Positions 28,802 through 36,216 are shown, numbered from the stretch's first letter. The stretch: DNA of 37,646 nt from Pseudomonadota bacterium (GCA_018241895.1 JAFECX010000232.1:1-37646), one strand, 5' to 3'. A program made the numbers and translations. Notes: generated from the sequence alone by a model not told the origin.

Positions 28802-29322
28802 GAGCCCTTCTCCGCCAGCCCCACCACCAGCGAGGTGGTGCAGTGGAACATCGTGCTGCTGCTGTTGGCCAGGCACCAGTTGATGTCGTTGTGCAGGCCC
28901 ATGCGGTAGCCGGGCCGCTCGCCGATGTTGGTGTTGCACACGCAGCGCCCGCAGGCCGTCTTGCCGCAGCAGTCGTTGTAGCTGATGAGGTAGTCCTTGC
29001 CGTCCTTCGGGTTGTGGCAGGTGCCGACCCACGCCACCTTCGACGGTTCGGTGCCCGGCGGGCAGGTCGACATCGTGCCGCCGCAGCACGAGCACAGGAA
29101 ACCGTCGACGCCGCAATAGCGCCAGTAGTCGCAATCCTGCGCCCCGGGCTCCTTCTTCTTGCCGCCCTCGGCGGCGCGCGCGATGCGGTCGAAGGGCAGC
29201 ACCGGCAGCGTGAATGCGGCCCCCACCAGCAGGCGACCGACGCCGACCACGGCACCGCGGCGCGAGACGCGCTGCGCCGCGCGACGGCTCGTGCGCTCGA
29301 ACAAGTCATCGAACCACTTCAT
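28798..29322 (-). CDS. aauA: Aromatic (aralkyl) amine dehydrogenase small subunit, TTQ-bearing
   Basis: The 174-residue precursor of the catalytic light chain. The leader contains a twin-arginine-like motif (VSRRGAVVG, then a hydrophobic run to about residue 50), so export by Tat or a Tat-like route is probable. Trp98 (VAWVGTC) and Trp149 (NDINWC) correspond to the two tryptophans that form tryptophan tryptophylquinone, and Asp117 (SYNDCC), 19 residues after Trp98, to the catalytic Asp (Asp128 in A. faecalis AADH, Asp76 in MADH). Fourteen cysteines, including CSCCGGT and ACGRCVC, fit the disulfide-rich fold and match AADH rather than methylamine dehydrogenase. Its ATG overlaps the aauD stop (ATGA). 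It oxidises amines such as tyramine or phenylethylamine in the periplasm. Confidence 0.96.
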   Translation of the reverse strand: MKWFDDLFERTSRRAAQRVSRRGAVVGVGRLLVGAAFTLPVLPFDRIARAAEGGKKKEPGAQDCDYWRYCGVDGFLCSCCGGTMSTCPPGTEPSKVAWVGTCHNPKDGKDYLISYNDCCGKTACGRCVCNTNIGERPGYRMGLHNDINWCLANSSSTMFHCTTSLVVGLAEKGS

Positions 29323-29918
29323 CGTCCCACCCCCTGTCCGGCGACGTAGTCCTGCACCGAGGCCACGTTCAGCTCCTTGGCGGTGAACAGGCTCTCGAGC
29401 TGCTCGCGCGAGTTCACCAGCCCCTTGGCGCGCACCCGGCCCGCCTCGTCGAGCAGCACCGCGTACGGCAGCTTGCCGACGCGAAACGCCATGCCCAGCT
29501 CGCTCGACAGGACGTACGGGAAGGCCTCGAGCGCCGCGCGGCGGCGCATCGCGACGTGCGCCTGCGCCTCGCCGTCGCTGGCGAAGACGACGCGCAGCCA
29601 GCCCGCTTCGGCGGCCGCGATCGACTTGACGATCGGCAGCAGCTTCTTGCACACCGGGCAGGTGGGCGAGACGAAGAACAGCAGCTGGCTGTGCAGGCCG
29701 GCGGCACCGACGGCGAGCCGGCCGCCGTCGAGCGTGGGCAGCTCGAGCCGCGGCGCCGGATCGCCCACCGCGGGACCGGAATCGATCATCAGCGCGCCCA
29801 TCGGCGCCACGCGTTCGTACAGGATGCCGATCTGGCGCGCGAGCGCGAACACCGCCACCAGCAGCGCGAGCACGACGACCCACAGCACGACGTTGGAGAT
29901 GACGAGCGCGTCGGTCAT
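29319..29918 (-). CDS. aauD: AauD/MauD thioredoxin-like disulfide protein
   Basis: A 199-residue membrane-anchored periplasmic thioredoxin-fold protein. Residues 5-27 form an N-terminal membrane segment; the redox motif is CPVC (87-90) in FFVSPTCPVCKKLLP. MauD/AauD proteins are needed for stable small subunit, probably because they form or shuffle its many disulfides. The ATG overlaps the aauE stop and the stop overlaps the aauA start, so the three are tightly coupled. Length and order match aauBEDA loci. Confidence 0.94.
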   Translation of the reverse strand: MTDALVISNVVLWVVVLALLVAVFALARQIGILYERVAPMGALMIDSGPAVGDPAPRLELPTLDGGRLAVGAAGLHSQLLFFVSPTCPVCKKLLPIVKSIAAAEAGWLRVVFASDGEAQAHVAMRRRAALEAFPYVLSSELGMAFRVGKLPYAVLLDEAGRVRAKGLVNSREQLESLFTAKELNVASVQDYVAGQGVGR

Positions 29919-30457
29919 GGCGTGCGGTTCCTCAGTCTGAGCAGCCGTGGCTGGTTGGCCATCAACTGGTTGGCAGCGGCGTACAGGCCCCACAGCGCCA
30001 GCGCGCCGGCAAGCACCGTGAGCCGATCGAGCCACACCAGCTCGCGCGGTGCCGGCGCGGCGACGGCAAGCAGCGCCGCCGCGCCGAGCACACCGTTGCG
30101 CAGCACCAGGCCCCAGGACAGGTGCGGCCCGCCCTCCGGGCCGCCGCAGCCGCAATCGATGTCGCGGCGCCCGCGCCGCAGATTGATCGCCACGGCCGTC
30201 GTCACCAGCGCCAGCAGCGCGAGCGCCAGCCAGGCACCGCCGGCACGCGTGGCCAGCGGCAGCAGCAACACACCGGCTGCCAGCTCGACGGCGAGCAGCA
30301 GCCAGGCCGCCGGCGCCGTCAGCGCGGCGGGCAGCAGCCGGTACTGTTCGACGGCGGCAACGAAACCCTCCATGTCACGCAGCTTGTGCCAGGCGCCGCC
30401 GAGCAGCACGATCGCCAGCGCCGCGGCGAACATCTGGGGCAGCGTCGGATCGAGCAT
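29915..30457 (-). CDS. aauE: AauE/MauE integral membrane protein
   Basis: A 180-residue inner-membrane protein with about five hydrophobic segments. The DoxX/MauE pattern is visible: GGAWHKLRDMEGFVAAVEQYRLLP at the start, a conserved DCGCGG motif (about residue 100) in a loop, and LRNGVLGAAALLAV. MauE works with MauD in the export or folding of the small subunit; the Cys pair in DCGCGG is probably the redox link to the MauD CPVC motif. Its ATG lies 45 bp after the aauB stop. Disruption of the mauE relative removes functional dehydrogenase by literature knowledge; here that is inferred. Confidence 0.92.
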   Translation of the reverse strand: MLDPTLPQMFAAALAIVLLGGAWHKLRDMEGFVAAVEQYRLLPAALTAPAAWLLLAVELAAGVLLLPLATRAGGAWLALALLALVTTAVAINLRRGRRDIDCGCGGPEGGPHLSWGLVLRNGVLGAAALLAVAAPAPRELVWLDRLTVLAGALALWGLYAAANQLMANQPRLLRLRNRTP

Positions 30458-30502
30458 TCAGCCCCCGGCGGCGGAACAGGCGCCCGTCATGGCCTCACGC
30501 GC

Positions 30503-31645
30503 TCACGGCAGCGCCAGCAGCGTCGGCGTTTCGCCCACGTCGCCCATGCGCGTGAGGTAGCGCGGCTTGGGTCCGGCGTCGTAGACGACGAAGCCGCCCT
30601 TGAGCGCATCGAGCGCGAAGAGCTTGGGCTGGGCGATCTGGCTGATGGTCATCGCGATCGCGTTGTGCCCGGGCAGGCGCGCCAGGCGCTGGTGCGTCTC
30701 GAGGTCGAAGACCCAGATCTCCTGCGCCGGGTTCTTGTGGCTGCCTTCGGCGCCGCCCGGATGCATGGCGACGAACAGGCGCTTGCTCGGGCGATGGATG
30801 GCCATCAGCTGGTAGCCGCCCGGGCGCCAGCGCTTGGCCTGGTCGGCCTTGTCGACGAGCGACCAGGGCGCCTCGACCTGGGGCGTTTCGCCGGACAGAT
30901 CGGCGGCGTACAACCGGCCCAGGAACGAGACGAAGTAGTGACGGTCGCCGACGGCCTCGGAGTGCACGAAGACCGGGTCGGCATCCGCATCGAAGAAGCG
31001 CGCGCTGCGCTTGCGCGACTTGAGCGTGCCGTCGTCGTTGAGCTCGATCGCCTGCAGCGTGCCGTCGCCGCACAGCGTCGCGAAGCGGCTGCCGACAGTC
31101 TGCGACGGCACGATGATCCAGCAGCCCGGCGTGGCGACCTCGGCCGCGAACTTGCGCGCGCGCAGGTCGACCACGCTGACCGAGGACGCCGGCGTCGCGT
31201 TTTGCACCAGCAGCCAGCGGCCGTCGGAGGACACGCGCGCGAGCCCCTTGTACGGCAGCGCCTGCGCATGGCGCGGCGGGATCGGGATCTCGCCCTTGTG
31301 CTCGAGCGTCTGCGTGTCGTGGATGTCGACCACGTCGCTGCGCTCGCCGCGCGACAGCCGCGAGTAGTACGTGGTGGCGACGTACATCTCCTTGCCGTCG
31401 TTGGACAGCGTGCTCAGGCCGGCATAGCCGGTGGACAGCATGCCGAGGTACTTCAGCGCGTCGCCGTCGACGACGTGCAGCCGTCCGTCGACGATGTGCA
31501 GGAAGGAGATGTCGGTGATGTACAGCCGATGCGGCGTCGGCGCCGGCAGCTTGGCGACGGTCAGCGTCTCGTGCTGGAGCTGGGCCGACGCGCTGGCCGC
31601 CAGGCAGGCCCCGAGCCAGAAGATGAGCGCGCGCAGATGACGCAT
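30503..31645 (-). CDS. aauB: Aromatic (aralkyl) amine dehydrogenase large subunit
   Basis: A 380-residue periplasmic heavy chain, seven-bladed beta-propeller, that pairs with AauA in an alpha2-beta2 enzyme. A signal peptide (MRHLRALIFWLGACLAASASA) leads into QLQHETLTVAKLPAPTPHRLY. Blade-like repeats such as RLHVVDGDALKYLGMLSTGY, DVVDIHDTQTL, SVVDLRARKF and EIWVFDLETHQRLARLPGHNA match the MADH/AADH heavy-chain family. The ATG at 31645 was chosen over upstream open frame because a GAGGAG ribosome-binding site lies 8 bp before it and a clean signal peptide follows. It is the first gene of the operon; a hairpin and palindrome lie upstream. Confidence 0.95.
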   Translation of the reverse strand: MRHLRALIFWLGACLAASASAQLQHETLTVAKLPAPTPHRLYITDISFLHIVDGRLHVVDGDALKYLGMLSTGYAGLSTLSNDGKEMYVATTYYSRLSRGERSDVVDIHDTQTLEHKGEIPIPPRHAQALPYKGLARVSSDGRWLLVQNATPASSVSVVDLRARKFAAEVATPGCWIIVPSQTVGSRFATLCGDGTLQAIELNDDGTLKSRKRSARFFDADADPVFVHSEAVGDRHYFVSFLGRLYAADLSGETPQVEAPWSLVDKADQAKRWRPGGYQLMAIHRPSKRLFVAMHPGGAEGSHKNPAQEIWVFDLETHQRLARLPGHNAIAMTISQIAQPKLFALDALKGGFVVYDAGPKPRYLTRMGDVGETPTLLALP

Positions 31646-31675
31646 CAGGATCGCTCCTCGTTGTGCACCGCGATA

Positions 31676-31709
31676 GCGCTGCGTGGGCGTTGGCACGCCG
31701 GCGCAGCGC
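31676..31709 (-). promoter_or_regulatory. Strong hairpin in the putative aauB leader
   Basis: GCGCTGCG (31676-31683) pairs with CGCAGCGC (31702-31709), and inside it GGCGT (31686-31690) pairs with ACGCC (31695-31699) around a 4-nt loop. The stem ends 30 nt before the aauB ATG and leaves the ribosome-binding site free. If the -10 at 31722-31727 is used, the hairpin is at the extreme 5' end of the mRNA, where it could stabilise it. Confidence 0.45.
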
Positions 31710-31721
31710 GATCGACCGCGC

Positions 31722-31727
31722 AGTCTA
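31722..31727 (-). promoter_or_regulatory. Possible -10 element of the aau operon
   Basis: TAGACT on the minus strand is followed by no good -35 at 17 bp, consistent with an activator-dependent promoter. The palindrome at 31755-31788 would then lie at about -40 to -73 from the start site, where a regulator should bind. Confidence 0.3.
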
Positions 31728-31754
31728 GGCAGGGATGGCCGGCGCTCGTTAGCC

Positions 31755-31788
31755 GAAATCGGCAAACCGGATCCGATTTGCCGACTTC
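31755..31788. promoter_or_regulatory. 34-bp near-perfect palindrome between aauB and the AraC regulator
   Basis: The dyad is centred between 31771 and 31772. Left half: GAA, A, TCGGCAAA, C, then CGGA; right half: TCCG, A, TTTGCCGA, C, TTC. Fifteen of 17 base pairs match (mismatches at 31758/31785 and 31767/31776). It lies 110 bp from the aauB ATG and about 60 bp before the regulator. It is likely an operator for one or both divergent promoters. Confidence 0.6.
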
Positions 31789-31846
31789 TGCGGGTCTTCC
31801 CGGTCGTGGCGAAGATACCGGAGGCCGGGATCCATGACATCCATGA

Positions 31847-32926
31847 TTGCCCGCAGCACCGTCGCAGGGCAGCATCGCGACCGTGAAGAGCAACGGTGCC
31901 GCGGCCCTACCGGGCGCCTCCACGGGGGGGCGCACGTGCGGGGCGAAGGCCGCGCCGGTACCGTACTCGCTGGAACGCCGCCGCACCCGCGACGTCGCCG
32001 AGCAGGCCGCCTGCCTGCGCGGCTGGGATCAGATCTACGAGCAGCTCACGCCCGGCCCCTTTGCCGGCAGCTTCCTCGAGATCCGCTTTCGCGGCATCCA
32101 GTTGTTTCGCGAAACCACCAGCCGGTCGGTGCACGAGGCCGGGCTGATGTGCACCGGCGACCATGCCTTCGGCGTGCCGGTCGCCATGCAGGGCCAGGGT
32201 TACTACTGCGGCCGACCGATCGGCGGCGACAGCGTGATGGCCATGCACGACGGCAACGAACTGGACCTGCGCGCGCCCGAAGGCTTCGACATCGTTGCCG
32301 TCTCGGTGCCGGTCGGGATGCTCGCCCGCCACGGCCACGATGTCGAGCACGAGCAGATCGGATCGGCCCTGCGCGCCACGCCCGTGATCGATGGTCCGCA
32401 CCGCGGCGTGGGGCGCCTTCGCAGCTTCTTGCTCGAGGTGCTGGACACGCTGACGCGCAACCCCGCGCTGCTGCAGCACGCCGCGGTACAGACGTGCCTG
32501 CAGTACGCGCTCGTCTCGCGCATGATGCAGGTGGCTGCCTGGCCCACCGGCCAGGGGCGCGCGGTGCCCTCGCCCACCGCGCGCCATGCGATCGTCGCGC
32601 GCGCGCAGGAATACATGCGCGAGCACGTCGAGCAGCCGCTCACCGTCGAGGACCTGTGCCGTGTCCTTGGCGTGAGCCGGCGCACGCTGCAGTACAGCTT
32701 CCAGGAAGTGCTGCAGATCAACCCCGTGGGCTATCTGCGTGCCATGCGCCTGAACGGCGCGCGGCGCATGCTCCGGTGCGCCGACCCCGAACGCGCCACG
32801 GTGCAGGACATCGCCGCGCGCTGGGGCTTCTGGCACCTCAGCCACTTCGCCAGCGACTACCGGCGCATGTTCGGCGAGCGCCCCTCCGAGACGCTGCGCC
32901 ACGCCGCGCCGCCGCCCGCCGCCTGA
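31847..32926 (+). CDS. AraC-family regulator, FeaR-like
   Basis: The product (359 residues from TTG 31847) has an N-terminal sensing domain with RETTSRSVHEAGLMCTGDHA and GYYCGRPIGGDSVM, and a C-terminal double HTH (residues about 250-345: QPLTVEDLCRVLGVSRRTLQ, NPVGYLRAMRLNGARRML, IAARWGFWHLSHFASDYRRM). It is divergent from the amine dehydrogenase operon, and its likely role is amine-responsive activation, like FeaR for the phenylethylamine genes of E. coli. The start is uncertain: GTG 31883 is another in-frame option, while the best ribosome-binding site (GGAGG at 31820-31824) serves ATG 31834, which is in a different frame. Codon third positions support the frame used here. Confidence 0.88.
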   Translation: MPAAPSQGSIATVKSNGAAALPGASTGGRTCGAKAAPVPYSLERRRTRDVAEQAACLRGWDQIYEQLTPGPFAGSFLEIRFRGIQLFRETTSRSVHEAGLMCTGDHAFGVPVAMQGQGYYCGRPIGGDSVMAMHDGNELDLRAPEGFDIVAVSVPVGMLARHGHDVEHEQIGSALRATPVIDGPHRGVGRLRSFLLEVLDTLTRNPALLQHAAVQTCLQYALVSRMMQVAAWPTGQGRAVPSPTARHAIVARAQEYMREHVEQPLTVEDLCRVLGVSRRTLQYSFQEVLQINPVGYLRAMRLNGARRMLRCADPERATVQDIAARWGFWHLSHFASDYRRMFGERPSETLRHAAPPPAA

Positions 32927-32960
32927 AGCGGCGAAATCGCTGCGGCAGACCGTCGACGGC

Positions 32961-32976
32961 CGCCGCCCGAGCGGCG
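32961..32976. terminator. Hairpin between convergent genes
   Basis: CGCCGC (32961-32966) and GCGGCG (32971-32976) form a 6-bp stem with a 4-nt loop immediately after the histidine kinase stop codon (minus strand) and downstream of the AraC gene. No T-run. Possible shared terminator. Confidence 0.3.
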
Positions 32977-34848
32977 TCAGCGCACGCCGAGCTTGAACGC
33001 GATCATGGCGCGCAGCTTGTTGGGCAGCACGGGTTTGATCAGCAGGTGGTAGTCGTGCGTCACCGCCTCGTCCTCGTGGCCGGCGAGGCTGCTGCCGGTG
33101 ATGACGATGGCGGGCAGCCGGCGCTCGCGCCAGCGCGCGCGCGCAGCCACCAGCGCATCGATGCCGGTGCGCGCGCCGGGCAGTCGGTAGTCGACCAGCA
33201 GCAGGTCGGGCGCCTGCGCGCGCTCGGAGGCCAGCCAGGCCTCGAGCGCCTCGACCGTGTCGAAGGCGGCCACCGCAGCCCCCCAGGCCTGCAGCAGCAC
33301 GACCAGCCCCTCGCGCACGGCGGCCTCGTCCTCGACGACGACGATCAGGCGCCCCTGCAGCGTGAGGCCGAGCGGCGCCTTGGTGCTGCCGCCGGCGGGC
33401 ATGTCGATCGTGCGCGGCGCGCGGCCGACGGGCACGACGATCGAGAACACGGTGCCGCGGCCGATGCGCGAGCGCACCGCGAGCGGCGCCTCCATCAGCG
33501 CCGCCAGGCGCTTGACGATCGCCAGGCCCAGGCCCAGCCCCTTGCGCTGGTGCGCCTCGAGCGGGCGCTGGCTGTGCACCTGGTAGAACTCGTCGAAGAT
33601 GCGCGGCAGGCCGGCCTCGGCGATGCCGATGCCGCTGTCCCACACCTGCACCAGCAGCCGCGCGCCGGTGCGCTCGGTGCGGCGGCGGCAGCTGACGAGC
33701 ACGCCGCCGTCGTCGGTGTAGCGGATGGCGTTGCTCACCAGGTTGCGCAGCACGCGCTCGAGCAGCACCGGATCGGCCTGCGCGACGTGCTGCTCGCCGC
33801 GAAAGGCCAGCAGCAGGCCCTTTTCGAAGGCGATCGGCTCGAACTGCAGCCGCAGCCGCGCGAACAGCTCCTTCATGCGCAGCGGCTGCGCGTGCACCTC
33901 GACGCCGCCGGTGTCGATGCGCGTGATGTCCAGCAGCTCGCTGAACAGGCCCTCGAGCGCGTCGACGCTCTCGTTGATGCTGTTGACCAGCGACGCCACC
34001 TCGGGGTCGTGGCTGCGCTGGCGCAGCGCCTCGGCGAACAGGCCCATCGCGTGCAGCGGCTGGCGCAGGTCGTGGCTGGCGGCGGCGAAGAACTGCGTCT
34101 TGGCGCGGCTGGCGGCCTCGGCGGCGCGCCGTGCCTCGTCGGCCACGCCGATCTGCACGCGCAGCCGCTCGGCCAGCTCCTCGGTGCGCGCCTTGAGCGC
34201 AATCACCATGCCCAGCGCGCTGCCGTAGGTGCGCACCATCAGCACCGTCGACAGGAACAGGATGGTCGCGATCACCGCCAGCTGCACGTGCCCGGTTTCG
34301 CCGCTGTCGCTGGCGATGCGCACGATGACGGGCGCAAACACCACGGAGATGAAGCCGACGAACACGCGCGGCTGCGTGCCCAGCAACTGCACCGAGCTCA
34401 CGCAGTAGCTGTACAGCACGAGGATGAGCCCCAGGCGCTGGTACGGCGCGCCCAGGCCCCAGAACAGCCATCCGGCCAGCCCCCACAGCGCGCCGTTGAG
34501 CAGCACCAGCGCCTGCCAGCTCGTGCGCCAGCGGCCCAGCGTCGCGTCGTCGACGCGCAAGTGGCGCACGAAGCGCAGGTAGTGCGCCAGCCGCAGCAGC
34601 CACAGCAGCGCCATCGCGCCGAGCCAGCCCAGCATCAGCGGCCGCGGCGCCAGGCTCCAGAACAGCCACACCACGACCGCCGCCCCGAGCGCGTAGCCGA
34701 CGAGCGTGGCCGGCGTCTGCACGAACAGCGTGCGCAGGTGGTCGAGCTCGGCCCGCCCGGCCTCGGCGCGCGACGCGCGCCCGGGCGCCGGCGCGTCGGG
34801 ATTCGGCACGCCCGGCCCCGGCGCGGCGGCAGCGGGTTCAGCTGCCAC
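32977..34848 (-). CDS. Hybrid histidine kinase with C-terminal receiver
   Basis: A 623-residue inner-membrane sensor. Residues 50-205 hold about six hydrophobic segments with no large periplasmic loop, then a short helix leads to the H-box AAASHDLRQPLHAMG (His259), N-box NLVSNAIRYTDDGG, G-boxes DSGIGI and GLGLGLAIVKRL, and a receiver domain (about 500-620) with EDE, Asp553 (LLLVDYRL) and the KP motif (LIKPV). HDLRQPLHA is typical of a group of membrane kinases with LuxR partners. GTG 34848 overlaps the stop of the regulator gene by 11 nt, so the pair is coupled. The signal is unknown; the membrane-embedded sensor may detect something in the membrane. No HPt domain is present. Confidence 0.9.
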   Translation of the reverse strand: MAAEPAAAAPGPGVPNPDAPAPGRASRAEAGRAELDHLRTLFVQTPATLVGYALGAAVVVWLFWSLAPRPLMLGWLGAMALLWLLRLAHYLRFVRHLRVDDATLGRWRTSWQALVLLNGALWGLAGWLFWGLGAPYQRLGLILVLYSYCVSSVQLLGTQPRVFVGFISVVFAPVIVRIASDSGETGHVQLAVIATILFLSTVLMVRTYGSALGMVIALKARTEELAERLRVQIGVADEARRAAEAASRAKTQFFAAASHDLRQPLHAMGLFAEALRQRSHDPEVASLVNSINESVDALEGLFSELLDITRIDTGGVEVHAQPLRMKELFARLRLQFEPIAFEKGLLLAFRGEQHVAQADPVLLERVLRNLVSNAIRYTDDGGVLVSCRRRTERTGARLLVQVWDSGIGIAEAGLPRIFDEFYQVHSQRPLEAHQRKGLGLGLAIVKRLAALMEAPLAVRSRIGRGTVFSIVVPVGRAPRTIDMPAGGSTKAPLGLTLQGRLIVVVEDEAAVREGLVVLLQAWGAAVAAFDTVEALEAWLASERAQAPDLLLVDYRLPGARTGIDALVAARARWRERRLPAIVITGSSLAGHEDEAVTHDYHLLIKPVLPNKLRAMIAFKLGVR

Positions 34849-35608
34849 CGTAGCGGCGCGTCAGCGTCACGAAACCGCCCTGCCCCTGCGTCATCTGGCT
34901 GACGGCGAGCACGGCCTGCGTGCGCGTGTGCACGTTGAGCGCGCGCAGCACCGCAGCGACGTGGTCCTTCACGGTCTCCACCGACAGGTTGAGCTGGCGC
35001 GCGATCAGCTTGTTGGGCAGGCCCTGCAGCAGCAGGCCCAGCACCTCGGCCTGGCGCGGCGTGAGCCCCAGGTCCTCCAGCCGCGGCACCACCTGGTGCG
35101 TTTCGGCGCGCGCGCCGGCCTCGAGCAGCGTGCGCTCGCTGCCGTAGCCGCCGGGGCGCATGACGCCCGGCACCGTCTCGGCTTCGAGCCGCGCGCGCTC
35201 CTGCGCGAAATCGAGCCCCAGCAGCGCGGGCGGCACGTACATCGACCCCGACATCACCATACGCAACGCCTCGTGCAGCTCGGCGTGCGAGCTGCTCTTG
35301 GGCACGAAGCCCATCGCGCCCAGGTCGATGGCGCGGATGACGTCGCTCGTGCGCTCGCTGGCCGACACGACCACGACCGGCACCGCGGGCCAGGTCTGGC
35401 GGAACTCGGAAAGCACCGTGAATCCGTCGGCATCGCCGAGCGCCAGGTCCAGCAGCACGAGGTCGAAGTCGTCGGCCTCGCGCAGCGCCGCACGAGCCGC
35501 CGCCGCGGTCTCGGTGCCGAGCACCGTCACGTCGCCGCCGATGCTCTGGATCACCGTCTCGAGCGCCGTGAGGATGAGCGGGTGATCGTCGACCAGCAGG
35601 ACTTTCAT
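34838..35608 (-). CDS. LuxR/NarL-family response regulator
   Basis: A 256-residue DNA-binding regulator: receiver domain (1-120) with DD at 7-8, phospho-acceptor Asp54 (LVLLDLALGD) and Lys in FVPKSS; linker of about 60 residues; LuxR HTH (LTPRQAEVLGLLLQGLPNKL, IARQLNLSVETVKDHVAAVL). AGGAG precedes the ATG. The partner kinase follows with an 11-nt overlap. The gene pair sits between the AraC regulator and MaoC genes, so control of the amine operon is possible but not shown; NarL-type regulators control DUF1302/DUF1329 genes in some other bacteria. Confidence 0.93.
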   Translation of the reverse strand: MKVLLVDDHPLILTALETVIQSIGGDVTVLGTETAAAARAALREADDFDLVLLDLALGDADGFTVLSEFRQTWPAVPVVVVSASERTSDVIRAIDLGAMGFVPKSSSHAELHEALRMVMSGSMYVPPALLGLDFAQERARLEAETVPGVMRPGGYGSERTLLEAGARAETHQVVPRLEDLGLTPRQAEVLGLLLQGLPNKLIARQLNLSVETVKDHVAAVLRALNVHTRTQAVLAVSQMTQGQGGFVTLTRRYGGS

Positions 35609-35696
35609 CGCGACTCCTGGCCCCGGCAGGCCGCGTGGGCCGGAGCATTGTGGGCGCTGCCCAGGGCCACCGGCAACCACCCGGGCGGGCGAATGT

Positions 35697-36161
35697 TCAG
35701 ACGAATCGGCGCGAGACACTCTCGGCGATGCAGGCGGGCTTGCCGCCGGCCCCGAGCTCGACGGTGGTGCGCAGCGTGAGCTGCGCACCACCGGCGATCG
35801 GCTCGTAGGCGAGCAGCTCGAAGCGCCCGCGCAGCCGGCTGCCCGCCGGCACCGGGGCCGGAAAACGCACGCGGTTGAGGCCGTAGTTGACGCCCATCTT
35901 CACGTCGTCGATCGCGAAGCCGGTCTCGAACAGCAGCGGCAGCAGGCTCAGCGTGAGGTAGCCGTGCGCGATCGTGGTGCCGTAGGGGCCGCTGGCGGCA
36001 CGAACCGGATCGACGTGGATCCACTGGCGGTCGCCGGTGGCCTCGGCAAAGCGGTCGATGCGGGCCTGGTCGACCGGCACCCAGTCACTCGTGCCGATCT
36101 CCTGCCCGACCAGCGCCTCGAGATCGGCCAGGTGTGCATAGCGCTTCATCGTCTCACCCAT
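35697..36161 (-). CDS. MaoC-like (R)-enoyl-CoA hydratase
   Basis: A 154-residue hot-dog fold protein. The MaoC hydratase signature is complete: IDRFAEATGDRQWIHVDP, with the catalytic Asp and His, then GPYGTTIAHGYLTLSLLP. Members hydrate enoyl-CoA or related thioesters in fatty acid or polyester metabolism. ATG 36149 (starting MKRYAHLADLEAL) is likely the true start by comparison with relatives and by GGTGAG just before it; ATG 36161 adds four residues. It lies 88 bp downstream of the response regulator start on the same strand but has no obvious operon partner. Confidence 0.9.
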   Translation of the reverse strand: MGETMKRYAHLADLEALVGQEIGTSDWVPVDQARIDRFAEATGDRQWIHVDPVRAASGPYGTTIAHGYLTLSLLPLLFETGFAIDDVKMGVNYGLNRVRFPAPVPAGSRLRGRFELLAYEPIAGGAQLTLRTTVELGAGGKPACIAESVSRRFV

Positions 36162-36199
36162 TGCATCGGCGGCACCCGCGGTGCCGCTCGCCCTCGTGG

Positions 36200-36216
36200 G
36201 CGGCTATGGTAGCCGC
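36200..36216. other. Short hairpin in the maoC-dat gap
   Basis: GCGGCTA (36200-36206) and TAGCCGC (36210-36216) form a 7-bp stem with a 3-nt loop in the 194-bp divergent gap between the hydratase and the aminotransferase genes. It could be part of an operator or of the hydratase leader. No match to a known site. Confidence 0.25.

Noticed and set aside
28798..31645. Methylamine dehydrogenase (mauFBEDACJG) as identity of the dehydrogenase
   Set aside because: The light chain carries the AADH-type CSCCGG and ACGRC segments and LHND-NWC context, and no mauF, amicyanin (mauC) or mauJ is present.
31684..31705. Sigma-54 promoter (TGGCAC-like) before the AraC gene
   Set aside because: TGGCAC is present at 31691-31696 but the -12 element is not TTGC-like, and the segment is better explained by the hairpin.
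31834..34902. A 1022-codon open frame on the plus strand starting with the best ribosome-binding site of the region
   Set aside because: It runs out of frame through the AraC gene and antisense through the kinase gene, with poor codon pattern; only its start is of interest and is reported as a finding.
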